From: a bacterium | Lineage (GTDB): Bacteria > Planctomycetota > SZUA-567 | NCBI GenBank assembly: GCA_003245715.1 | Contig: QKCJ01000011.1 | Location: 1 to 64,000 of the forward strand | Direction: 5' to 3' | DNA length: 64,000 nucleotides | The notes under the pieces: generated by a model | The model's database searches: none | What the model saw: only the letters and a program-made list of their open reading frames with translations | What the model was told of the DNA's origin: nothing | Shown: positions 11,701 through 19,411 of the stretch, in pieces | Position numbering within the stretch: position 1 is the stretch's first letter | Layout of the letters: each line of letters starts with the position of its first letter | Position numbers and translations under genes: made by a program

Positions 11701-12348
11701 CTGCCTCCGGCTGATCCGGCGCAGTTTGAAGTTTATGACAAGCGGGAATATGAAATAAAAAATAAGAATATTGAAATTTCAGGAGAGAAAAAAATTCCGG
11801 GACTGGCAGGGATTATTCTTAAGCAGAGCCTTGATAATGCCAAGAAAAAAGTTATTCACGCAGCGGTTGAACGGCTGATAAGTTCGGGGTTGAGCGGTCT
11901 TGAGCTGATGGATTATTCACTGCCGGGGCTTGCTGATAATAACACGGATTTTATTTGTAGGTATAAAGCAAAACTGTATGACGTTGTTGTGATGCGCAAT
12001 GATAATTTCCGTGGCATTGCCACCGGTCTTTCTGAACTGCCATTATTACCGCGTATTGATTTTACCAATCGTCGCACGGATTATCATCTTAAACGTTATA
12101 TCAATGAAAATGATAATTATGTTTTGAAACTGCCTGTTGGGGTGGAGGTGCGTTTGCCTGAGAATATTCTGCTCAAGACAAAATTCGGTCATTACAGTCT
12201 GAGTTTTGTTCTTGAGGATAACAAGGTTATTATCAAGCGGAGTTGTTTTTTCAAACCGCAGCGTGTGAGCATTGATGACTGGAATGATTTTTATAAAGTT
12301 GCAAAGGACATTCAGGAAGCGGAGAAGTCCGTGATATGGTGGAATTAG
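8713..12348 (+). CDS. Exported DUF3857/transglutaminase-like protein with TPR region
   Basis: 1211 residues with an N-terminal signal sequence (hydrophobic ~14-30, cleavage probably after LSA). Residues ~30-320 are a beta-rich domain, ~320-630 hold TPR-like helix pairs (e.g. ALVALGEYESRNHNYRKADE), ~640-850 match DUF3857, and ~870-970 match the transglutaminase core. In that core the nucleophile position is Arg906 (RSGDRVLLL, where active members have Cys), and the His position is occupied by Thr/Glu947-948; only Asp964 (YWLDPRY) remains. It is therefore probably a non-catalytic transglutaminase-like fold acting in the periplasm or at the surface. It is the third gene of the run, 3 nt after the Memo gene. 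Role unknown. Confidence 0.8.
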   Translation: MKHYRGKILDIKKIPAIIILVLICTLKLSAAENKDINFIDNEFYLKGDTDNFLLQYIDKAKDNPDFLRFAASINIQLLSDPFIAESKLQKLVAESKNEETKNIARKILAEIKYATGKFSEGEDLQKQRGVIGDWSIVGPFGKYERADFYNTFEPEKNGIGQDEFKALGREIKWRRLEGAGFNDFRPWSWVAENRGVVYLYTEFFLPEDSIINLNVETVCAFKLIVDGRHAVVSDKIRTPEPYRTRITAGADKKKTVYNKGWHSLLIKLYSRNRNGNIEVSLTDDNNRRVEGIKFGSGNQISQNAEGFSLKTDLSEYQKLSDSSTPDTNFTKLVYQAEYWRNQGCYDLSLEFWNKAVKIKNNSATMMARKAECERAAVFLPEAKRESLAYRSNIQALKLDEKCVPALVALGEYESRNHNYRKADEYYLKALKINPDSLLALLARYRIAKDNGWDIFADNILELIEKKFPNSLSYKIISATRKNMTIPQMAKKLEELCRVQRDKDEIIINTISAYLSAGMIGEAQRIGALFSETSLKNSQVLKIKARIMLAKGEYSLAAKLYSQAAEASGGNADNLKLEGYCWMLSKDNDAREKALHAFKECLKNYPQEHEIRRLVSDLENSDYAFWNKYAVDVQKKINEYLISPKPTGKTARLIDQTILTVYPDGSYANYTHELQNILSSSGVKEAAVVDTYGELITAQTILPKRKLTLEPVILPGQEKITMPALAVGAFTEHAYLQEQPAPSDYNLYFPRWFFRSPDSEESFLFSQYIVRVKPGAAFNYATGNFNGKIKFTKTREEDGTEVYTWTGTNMPKAIHEEGSLAITEQLPFTAIGGDSSWDGVNNLLVNYYVSRVHPTFAIRKKARELVKDSDSEYGRIESIYEFVCREIEDTSAVSPASYILDQRSGDRVLLLMSLLNAAGIKNKFVAIRPSENLLFKPVWKIPSTGIFTEFIVLAIDKDGKKYWLDPRYKYGKANQILEDIAGATAYIVNDKGGDFSDLPPADPAQFEVYDKREYEIKNKNIEISGEKKIPGLAGIILKQSLDNAKKKVIHAAVERLISSGLSGLELMDYSLPGLADNNTDFICRYKAKLYDVVVMRNDNFRGIATGLSELPLLPRIDFTNRRTDYHLKRYINENDNYVLKLPVGVEVRLPENILLKTKFGHYSLSFVLEDNKVIIKRSCFFKPQRVSIDDWNDFYKVAKDIQEAEKSVIWWN

Positions 12349-12864
12349 TTGGATTGTAATTACGGAGAGTTTGTAATTGACGATCAGGAATTCTGTCGTC
12401 TTGAATATAAATGTGATCCTGAACTTTGTAAGGACGGGGTGTGCTGTGCGGTCTTTGATATTGCCATTACTTTTGAAGAGCGCGACCGGATTGAAACTCT
12501 GCTTGATAGGGTTAAAAAATATTGTCCGTGGCTTGAAGATGGAGAGAGTCCATTTCAGCTTACGCCTTGTGAGTTGTTTATAAGAAAACGCCCTGACGGC
12601 TTGTGCTGGTTTAATTACCGTGACTCGAAAGGCAGGTGCTGGTGTGCGTTGCATTCTGCGGCGCTTGAGGCGGGTGAAAATCCTTTCAAGTGGAAGCCGC
12701 TTAATTGCTCGCTCTGGCCGTTTTTGCGGGACGGAATGGGCAGGCTTGAGGTGGATACGCATACCAAAGCGCCGTGTCTAAGAATTAATATTTCCGGCAA
12801 AGCCGAAGAGGAGCTAATCAGTATGCTGGAAGAAATTGTTGAGGGCATGGCTGATGCTGAGTAA
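12349..12864 (+). CDS. Cysteine-rich YkgJ/DUF3109-like metal-binding protein
   Basis: 171 residues starting at a TTG that follows the upstream TAG with no gap; no better start is visible. It is very Cys-rich: CDPELCKDGVCC near residues 22-33, then LTPCELF, GLCWF, GRCWCALH, LNCSLWP and APCLRI. The pattern resembles the zinc/iron-chelating YkgJ (UPF0153) and DUF3109 families, whose biochemical function is poorly defined. It is soluble with no signal peptide. Direct abutment with its neighbours points to translational coupling. Family assignment is by Cys pattern only. Confidence 0.65.
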   Translation: MDCNYGEFVIDDQEFCRLEYKCDPELCKDGVCCAVFDIAITFEERDRIETLLDRVKKYCPWLEDGESPFQLTPCELFIRKRPDGLCWFNYRDSKGRCWCALHSAALEAGENPFKWKPLNCSLWPFLRDGMGRLEVDTHTKAPCLRINISGKAEEELISMLEEIVEGMADAE

Positions 12865-13387
12865 ATCAGAACTTCGCAAAGAAGTTGCTCGGAAAATAAA
12901 TGAAATTGAAGACCGACCGGAGCGTAACAAGTTACTGCTTGAGAAATTCAAAAATTATATCAGCACCCGTAATGAATTATTAAACGGTTATGTTCTCAGT
13001 TATATGCCGCTTCCTGATGAACCGGATATTAGCGGATTGCATGGGTTGTTTAACCGGCTGGCGTTGCCTTTAATCGTTGGTGACGGTGTGATGCAGGCGC
13101 GGGCGGTCAGGGATTTGTCAGGTGATCTGGTTGAAGGAAGTTATGGTATTCTTGAGCCGGGGCGGGATACTGGAGTTGTTGAGCCGTCTGAGATTTCACT
13201 GATAATTGTTCCGGGGCGGGCGTTTACTGAAGAGGGTGCGAGGCTTGGCCGGGGTAAGGGATTTTATGACCGTTACCTGAAAAGAACCAGCGCAATAAAA
13301 ATCGCGCTGGCGTATCGTGAACAGATTTATCCGGGTATCATAACAGAAGATAATGATGTCGCGATGGATATTGTACTTTATGTTTAA
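12854..13387 (+). CDS. ygfA: 5-formyltetrahydrofolate cyclo-ligase
   Basis: 177 residues from the ATG at 12854, overlapping the previous gene by 11 nt. An in-frame TTG at 12836 is possible but less likely. The diagnostic motif LGRGKGFYDRYL is present, as are the N-terminal SELRKEVARK helix and VPGRAFTEEGARLG. It converts 5-formyl-THF to 5,10-methenyl-THF using ATP, recycling inhibitory 5-formyl-THF; this ties in with the FolD-like gene at 42 kb. It is the last gene of the run. Its stop codon shares the TTAA at 13384-13387 with the stop of the convergent flavoprotein gene. Confidence 0.88.
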   Translation: MLSKSELRKEVARKINEIEDRPERNKLLLEKFKNYISTRNELLNGYVLSYMPLPDEPDISGLHGLFNRLALPLIVGDGVMQARAVRDLSGDLVEGSYGILEPGRDTGVVEPSEISLIIVPGRAFTEEGARLGRGKGFYDRYLKRTSAIKIALAYREQIYPGIITEDNDVAMDIVLYV

Positions 13388-13959
13388 GCGTTTAGCTTTT
13401 CTGAAAGCCAGACTAGATTTTCCGCAAAACGTCTGACGGTTTTGATTCCTTCTTCGTCTGAATTGACATCACCAATCTCGCGTCCGAAACCGACATTCCA
13501 ATATGAAGAACCGGGTACGATAAATTCATTTATCATGTACCAGTACATCAGCTGGGCGTAGGTGAAGTTCTGTCCGGCTCGTCTAGCGACTGATAATGGT
13601 CCGCCGATTTTTCGTGAGAAGTAACCAAGCGGTCGTCCGACATAACCGGCGCGGTCGAGAAAGGCCATTGTTTCAGGGGTGGCGGAACCGAAGTAAACCG
13701 GTGAACCGGTGACAACAATATCAGCTTCTCTGATTTTGGCAAAACACTCTGTGAAGTCATCGCTGATAGAACATTTTCCGTCCTGATGTTTGCGGCAGTA
13801 ACCACAGGCAGTACAGCCCTTGATGTTTCTGCCGCCTACCTGCATGATTTCTGTCTCGATATTTGCAGCCTGTAAAACTTCAGCGCAGGTCTCAAGCATA
13901 ATATAAGTATTACCCTGCGGGCGTGGACTTCCATTGATTAATAATGCCTTGATACTCAT
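13384..13959 (-). CDS. Flavodoxin-type NAD(P)H-dependent FMN reductase, iron-sulfur flavoprotein type
   Basis: 191 residues. The N-terminal FMN phosphate loop GSPRPQGNTY and the second flavin loop TGSPVYFGSATP are clear. The motif GCTACGYC followed by GKCSISDDF is the Cys cluster of the NADPH-dependent FMN reductase / Fe-S flavoprotein group. It likely moves electrons to an unknown acceptor in the cytoplasm. It is a single gene, convergent with the folate cyclo-ligase and followed upstream by the kinase at 14-16 kb on the same strand. Fold firm, substrate unknown. Confidence 0.82.
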   Translation of the reverse strand: MSIKALLINGSPRPQGNTYIMLETCAEVLQAANIETEIMQVGGRNIKGCTACGYCRKHQDGKCSISDDFTECFAKIREADIVVTGSPVYFGSATPETMAFLDRAGYVGRPLGYFSRKIGGPLSVARRAGQNFTYAQLMYWYMINEFIVPGSSYWNVGFGREIGDVNSDEEGIKTVRRFAENLVWLSEKLNA

Positions 13960-14077
13960 TTTCCTCTCCTGAAATAAAATTTTTACGGCTAATTAATTTG
14001 CTGAAAATCAATTATCGTCAGAAAAAGAGAAAATGCAAGTTAAGTGGTTATTAATTAGAGCTTCAATGAATACCGAC

Positions 14078-16087
14078 TCAGATTTTCTTGGAATTTTTAT
14101 AATTGATAGCGGTAGTATAAATCTCACCGATAGTCTTGCTGGTAAGCAGCGGATAAACTTTAACATCTTCGAGATTAATATTATATGACTGTTCAATCTT
14201 CCGGATTGGTTCATGTGAGAGCAGAATAAATGGATTGGAGATTGAATGCGCAGCTTTCATTTCAAATAATTCCTTGACTGATTCAAGGCCATGCAGAGAC
14301 ATGCTGACAAGAATCACGTCCGGTTTTGAATAACGCAGGTGGCGCTTTGCGTCATAAGCGTTTTCCGCAAGGAGCAGGTGCGAACCGGTAACCTTGAGGC
14401 TGTTGATAAGTTTCTGCTTGAATGTTTCATCATCTTCAACCAGCAGTATTTTAAGCTGTTCATTATCTTCGGCAGCTTCGGGAAGGTTGCTGTCATGGCA
14501 GGGAAGCATGATAGTAAACTCCGCACCGCCATTAAGATTATTGGTAGCTTCGATGCTGCCACCGTGGTCTTCAATAATACCCTTACTGATTGAAAGGCCA
14601 AGACCGGTACCGATGCCTTCAGGTTTGGTGGTGTAAAACGGATCAAAAATTCGCGGCATATTTTCATCTGAAATACCGGGCCCGGAATCGCGAATAACAA
14701 TTTTACTGTAATCGCCGACTGTACTGGCTGTGATATAAAGCTTGCCCGAACCGTCCATCGCCTGCACAGCATTATTAATCAGATTAATCAGAACTTGTTC
14801 AATCTGCTGGCGGCGCATCGGGATACGGATCTGCTCCTGATTATAATTCTTGATGATTTCAATATTATGCTTTAGCGAATTATGGCAGAGCAGCAATGCA
14901 CTCTCGATAGGCTCAACGATATCAATTGAGCTCATCTGTTCCGCTTCTTTACGTGAGAAATCCTTCATGTTTTTGACAATTGCCGTAATACGGTCAACGC
15001 CAAGACAGATACTTTCGATAATTCCAGGGAGCTGTTCACAGATAAAACTAAGTTTTTCAGCATTCTGATCTTCAGAGATATGACTGTGGATAAACTTCTC
15101 AAGATCAGGCCAGATTTTACGCATCATCTGTGAGTTGCCGAGAATGAAACTAAGCGGGTTATTGATTTCATGCGCGATGCCGGCAGACATGGTTCCGATA
15201 GTGGCAAGGCGTTCACTGTGGACAAGGGCCTTGGCCCGCTGGTCGGCAAGCTGTTCCATTTCATTTGCGTATTTCTGCAAGGTCTTCTGGGTCATAACGT
15301 GACTGGTGATATCTTCGTTGACACCGATGATTTTTGAAGGTGAACCATCAGCATTGCGTTCAACAATACGTCCGCGGCAGCAGATCCAGAGCCAGGATTT
15401 ATTGGCGTTCTGCAGCCTGTATTCAAGGTCAAAGTACTCACGGCCGGAATTAAAAACGCTTTCAAGGATAGAGTCAACCCGGCGGATATCATCAGGATGA
15501 ATCCTGCTCTTCCATTCAACAATTGAAGGATTGAAACTTCCATTAGGATAACCAAGCATCCGGAAGAAACCCGGGCTGTAATAACCGGTATGTTCGTTAA
15601 TGTCTAGTTCCCACAAACCATCGCGGCTTGCCTGCATGGCCTGGGCGAAACGGTTTTCACTGATACTTAAAGCCTGCAGGGCGTAATGCCGCTCAAGGTG
15701 TGCTTTAACACGTGCGGTAAGGTCAATGATGTCCCAGGGTTTGCGCAGAAAATCATTGGCGCCGAGATCAAAACATTTTTTAACCAGATTTTTCTCTTCA
15801 CTGACAGTAACAACAATAATAGGTGTTTTATTATATTTATGGTCGTTGCGCAGAATCTGTACGAGTTCATTGCCATCCATGCCGGGCATGAGCATATCAA
15901 CAAGCAGAAGGTCAAACTCTTCATTTTCAAGAATCTTCAGAGCATCTTCGGCAGACTCTACCGGAGTTATTTCGTAAAAGCCCTCAGAGTTGAGATCAGA
16001 CATCAATTTGCGTCTGGTAATTGCTGAATCATCAACAACAAGGATTCTTGAGTTAACAAGCTTTTCTTCAGATACTTGAAAATCCAT
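14078..16087 (-). CDS. Receiver-PAS-histidine kinase with C-terminal pseudo-receiver
   Basis: 669 residues from the ATG at 16087, which has AAGGAC upstream; a longer frame to 16168 lacks one. Domain order: receiver (Asp64 in LVDMLMPGMDG), PAS with PAS_3-like features (~175-290), HisKA with His306 in the NtrB-like box IAHEINNP, ATPase with NLINNAVQAM, DSGPGI and GLGLSIS, then a second receiver fold (~545-660). In the last one the phospho-acceptor Asp is Ser595 (ILVSMSL), so it cannot be phosphorylated in the normal way. It is divergent from the kinase at 16347 across a 259-nt spacer; the two probably belong to one signalling circuit. The input signal is unknown. Confidence 0.88.
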   Translation of the reverse strand: MDFQVSEEKLVNSRILVVDDSAITRRKLMSDLNSEGFYEITPVESAEDALKILENEEFDLLLVDMLMPGMDGNELVQILRNDHKYNKTPIIVVTVSEEKNLVKKCFDLGANDFLRKPWDIIDLTARVKAHLERHYALQALSISENRFAQAMQASRDGLWELDINEHTGYYSPGFFRMLGYPNGSFNPSIVEWKSRIHPDDIRRVDSILESVFNSGREYFDLEYRLQNANKSWLWICCRGRIVERNADGSPSKIIGVNEDITSHVMTQKTLQKYANEMEQLADQRAKALVHSERLATIGTMSAGIAHEINNPLSFILGNSQMMRKIWPDLEKFIHSHISEDQNAEKLSFICEQLPGIIESICLGVDRITAIVKNMKDFSRKEAEQMSSIDIVEPIESALLLCHNSLKHNIEIIKNYNQEQIRIPMRRQQIEQVLINLINNAVQAMDGSGKLYITASTVGDYSKIVIRDSGPGISDENMPRIFDPFYTTKPEGIGTGLGLSISKGIIEDHGGSIEATNNLNGGAEFTIMLPCHDSNLPEAAEDNEQLKILLVEDDETFKQKLINSLKVTGSHLLLAENAYDAKRHLRYSKPDVILVSMSLHGLESVKELFEMKAAHSISNPFILLSHEPIRKIEQSYNINLEDVKVYPLLTSKTIGEIYTTAINYKNSKKI

Positions 16088-16346
16088 ATTTATTTCTGTC
16101 CTTGAGATAGAGGTTGATATTTTAACGGCAGACATAATAAGAATAAACCACAGTGAAAAAACAGGCAAGAAAAAAAAGTATAAAAAGTGTCAAGTTATAT
16201 AACAATTTAGAAATTTTATGATAATGGTTTAAAATACAGGAAAGATAGATTTATTGCTCAAAAGTGTTGCTATAGGAAAAAAATTAACTGGACAAAGAAT
16301 GAATAATGTGAAATGATATGATTAAGAAAAAAAAGACGGAGTAAAA

Positions 16347-17552
16347 ATGCCTGAAAAGATACTGATAGTAGAAGATACAGATGCGATGCGTGAGGTGATT
16401 CAGGATTTTCTTGAATTGCAGGGTTATGATTGTTTCAGCGCTTCTACTGCCAATGAAGGTATTGCATTACTTGAGAAGAATGATTTTGACCTGATCCTTA
16501 CTGATCTGCGCTTGCCGGGCAAGGATGGTTTTGCGGTTATTGAGAAGGCTAATGAGCTGCTGCCGGATGTTCCTAAAATTATCATGACCGGTTATTCTGA
16601 TCTTGATGACGCTATCCGCGCGGTCAAACTTGGGGCGTATGATTTTCTGCGCAAGCCCTTGCCGAAGTTCAACGAATTCGGGCTGGTCATTCAGCGTGCC
16701 CTTCAGCACGGCAAACTTCTGCGTGAGCGTGATGAGCATTTGCAGCAGATTGAACAGATGAATTTTCAGTTATCACAGGTCAATGAAAGTCTGGAGGAGG
16801 AGGTTGAGCGCCGTACTACCGACCTGCGTGACGCCAACCAGAAACTCCGTACCCTTGATGAAATGAAGAATAATCTTCTGGCCAATATTTCACATGAGCT
16901 GCGTACGCCGCTGGTTTCGGTGCGTGGTTATACGGAACTTTTTTATCATGGCCATATGGGTGAAATGCCTGAGGGTGCGAATAAATATCTTGAAACCTGT
17001 CTGCGTAATATTGATAAACTGCTTACGCTGATTGACAGTCTGGTGCGCTATGCGGAGTTGGTGCGTAACCGTGATCCGCTGGAGCTAAGCATAGTATGCC
17101 TTAATGATATGCTGCAGCAGACCGCCCGTAAATATGAGAAAGCGGCGGAAGAAAAAGAATGTACCATCAAGTGCGAGATTATGGATAAGACAGTCAAGGT
17201 TAACGGTGATTATTCCCGCCTGGAGCTGGTTCTGGATAATCTGGTTGATAACGCGCTGAAATTTAATCCTGAAGGAACGGAAATCATTCTGCGCCTTGAG
17301 CCTTCCGGCAAGCGTCTTATCAAGGTCAGTGTTATTGATAATGGTGTGGGCGTTTCTGAAACCGAGCAACCGAAAATCTTTGAGCGTTTTTATCAGAGTG
17401 ACGCAGGGCCGACGCGAAAGCATGGCGGTACGGGTATTGGTCTGGCGATTGTCCGCGATAACATGCGTCTGATGGGGAGTGAGGTCCGCATTTCCTCAGC
17501 TATTGGAGAAGGAACCTGTTTTTATTGGACGATGCCGGTAGTCGATGAATGA
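16347..17552 (+). CDS. Receiver-histidine kinase fusion
   Basis: 401 residues. The N-terminal receiver has Asp53 (LILTDLRLPG) and the switch Lys in LRKP. A coiled coil at ~125-170 leads to the HisKA box with His183 (ISHELRTPL), then an ATPase with NLVDNALKF, DNGVGV and GTGIGLAIV. There is no membrane segment. A receiver ahead of a kinase suggests that an upstream kinase gates this one. The RBS (GGAG) lies just before the ATG. It overlaps the convergent hydrolase gene by 31 nt at the 3' end. Confidence 0.88.
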   Translation: MPEKILIVEDTDAMREVIQDFLELQGYDCFSASTANEGIALLEKNDFDLILTDLRLPGKDGFAVIEKANELLPDVPKIIMTGYSDLDDAIRAVKLGAYDFLRKPLPKFNEFGLVIQRALQHGKLLRERDEHLQQIEQMNFQLSQVNESLEEEVERRTTDLRDANQKLRTLDEMKNNLLANISHELRTPLVSVRGYTELFYHGHMGEMPEGANKYLETCLRNIDKLLTLIDSLVRYAELVRNRDPLELSIVCLNDMLQQTARKYEKAAEEKECTIKCEIMDKTVKVNGDYSRLELVLDNLVDNALKFNPEGTEIILRLEPSGKRLIKVSVIDNGVGVSETEQPKIFERFYQSDAGPTRKHGGTGIGLAIVRDNMRLMGSEVRISSAIGEGTCFYWTMPVVDE

Positions 17553-18406
17553 TTGCTGGTGGTGGTTTTATTATCAAGTACGCTGTCATAGAATTTTTTT
17601 AGCGGCAGATAATAATTCAAGCCTGAGCTGATAAAGCCGGTATTGTGATCGCCTGAGATGGCGATCATTTTTTTTGGGCCATTATAACGCGCGAATAATT
17701 TTTGCCCATGCGAATAATCAATCAGGTTATCATCTTTACTGTGAACAAAAAGAACGGGGAAGCTGAATTTATCAAGCCGGTTGATGGTATCAAATTTATT
17801 GCGGCAGAAAAATTTAACAGGCGCGAAAAATATTTTATCCTGCGCGATATCAGGCATGGAAGTGAAGGTTGATTCAAGAACAAGTCCTGCCGGGTTGGTC
17901 TTGCCAGCCAGCCATGAAGCAGCGCCGCCACCAAGAGATCGTCCGTGAATAATAATGGTCTCGGGTTTTGTTTTCAGCGTCTCAGTCAGATAAGTCCACG
18001 CACATAACGAATCGCGGTAAATATTTTCCTCAGACGCCTCCCCCCCGCTCTTGCCATAACCACGGTAATCAAAAACCAGACAATTATATCCAGCATCATT
18101 GATGAGTTTGATACTGTCACAGCGGTAGGAAATATTTCTGGCGTTGCCATGCAGGAACAGAATCGTCCCCTTGTTTTTATTTGCAGGAATATACCAACCG
18201 TTAATTTTTTCATCAGGTCTGAGCTTGTCGGGGACGATATTGAATTCAGAGTATTGCAGACTGATATCGGCCGGGGTCATGATGATATCACCTGTCGGGT
18301 GGTAAACCATGTAATCCTGCAGGAAGTAGGCAAGGAGGATTACACAGAGATAAATTCGCAGAATAGAGAAGACGATTCTGACCGGGCGGCTATGGTTTTT
18401 GGGCAT
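17522..18406 (-). CDS. Membrane-anchored alpha/beta hydrolase (BEM46/YqkD-like)
   Basis: 294 residues. One N-terminal hydrophobic helix (~10-28) anchors it or acts as a signal. The hydrolase core shows FLHGNARN (oxyanion loop), the nucleophile elbow GRSLGG, the acid in HSKDDNLID and the catalytic His in SGDHNTGF. The arrangement matches the BEM46-like serine hydrolases. Substrate unknown. Its 3' end overlaps the convergent kinase gene, and its promoter region (18407-18547) is shared with the divergent HDOD gene. Confidence 0.82.
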   Translation of the reverse strand: MPKNHSRPVRIVFSILRIYLCVILLAYFLQDYMVYHPTGDIIMTPADISLQYSEFNIVPDKLRPDEKINGWYIPANKNKGTILFLHGNARNISYRCDSIKLINDAGYNCLVFDYRGYGKSGGEASEENIYRDSLCAWTYLTETLKTKPETIIIHGRSLGGGAASWLAGKTNPAGLVLESTFTSMPDIAQDKIFFAPVKFFCRNKFDTINRLDKFSFPVLFVHSKDDNLIDYSHGQKLFARYNGPKKMIAISGDHNTGFISSGLNYYLPLKKFYDSVLDNKTTTSNHSSTTGIVQ

Positions 18407-18547
18407 ATAAGCATACCTTAATTTATTATCAGTTTTTAATATATAATGATATAGCAGCTTACGGCAGATTGCAAAGATAAAGCATTGTAATTGACATTGG
18501 GTACGGATTTAGTATAAATAATAAAACTAAAAAAAAACGGGAAAATA

Positions 18548-19393
18548 ATGGCGTCAGCAGATTTTGTCAAAATAATAGATCGCATAGTTGATATTCCGAC
18601 CCTGCCGAAGGTTGTGATGGCACTGGTTAATGCGATTGAAAATCCCAACAGCAATGCCAAGCTTATCCAGCAGATCATGTCCAATGATCCGGCCATGGCG
18701 GCAAAAATTCTCAAGCTTGTCAATTCGTCATTTTATTCGCTTCCTTCACGGGTTTCATCAATCCAGCAGGCGGTGGTGATTCTTGGTTTTAATACGGTGC
18801 GCAGTTTGGCGCTGAGTGCGTCGGTCTTTGACACGTTTGTGCTTGGCGGATTCTCGCCGGAGGATTTCTGGCGGCAATCACTGGCTTGTGCGCTGATGTG
18901 TGAGAAGCTGGCGTCGCGTTCAGATTGCCTGCGCGTTGAGGTCTGTTTTTCCGCCGGGCTCTTGCATGGTATCGGCAAGATTATTATGAATCAATACGCG
19001 TCAAATGAATTCGGTAAAATTATAAAAGTTGCCAAAGAGGAAAAGCTGGAATTCATTGATGCGGAAAAGATGGTGCTTGATACCGGTCATGCGGAAATCG
19101 GTTACTGGCTGGCAAGTAAATGGAAGATTCCGGAAGTGACCCAGTTCAGTATCCGTTATCAGGATAATATTCAGGATTGTCCTGAAGAGTATCGTCCGTT
19201 GGCAGCAGCTACCAGGCTTTCACGTTTAATCTGCCGGCAGCAGGGATGTGAGAACGGCAGTGATTTTTCAGAACCGCTGCAAACTCTGGATGATTTGTGG
19301 GATTATTTTGAGATAACAGACCGTCAGGGTGTCGAGGCGGAATTGGTTGCTCAGATCGCCCGGGCTTCGGAATTACTCAATCAGATTCAATGA
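18548..19393 (+). CDS. HDOD-domain signalling protein
   Basis: 281 residues, almost all HDOD. The typical opening IPTLPKVVMALVNAI is followed by DPAMAAKILKLVNSSFY, the VSSIQQAVVILG segment and GLLHGIGKII, where active HD enzymes carry the metal HD pair. HDOD proteins are non-catalytic relatives of HD-GYP phosphodiesterases that act as scaffolds in motility and signalling, in line with the kinases and pilus genes nearby. It converges with the coiled-coil gene, 18 nt between stops. Confidence 0.85.
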   Translation: MASADFVKIIDRIVDIPTLPKVVMALVNAIENPNSNAKLIQQIMSNDPAMAAKILKLVNSSFYSLPSRVSSIQQAVVILGFNTVRSLALSASVFDTFVLGGFSPEDFWRQSLACALMCEKLASRSDCLRVEVCFSAGLLHGIGKIIMNQYASNEFGKIIKVAKEEKLEFIDAEKMVLDTGHAEIGYWLASKWKIPEVTQFSIRYQDNIQDCPEEYRPLAAATRLSRLICRQQGCENGSDFSEPLQTLDDLWDYFEITDRQGVEAELVAQIARASELLNQIQ

Positions 19394-19411
19394 GAGTCCG
19401 TTAAAAACAGA

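Noticed and set aside
12046-12762. 238-codon antisense ORF
   Set aside because: Antisense to the DUF3857 and Cys-rich genes; composition is a mirror of those frames and no RBS or family motif is seen.
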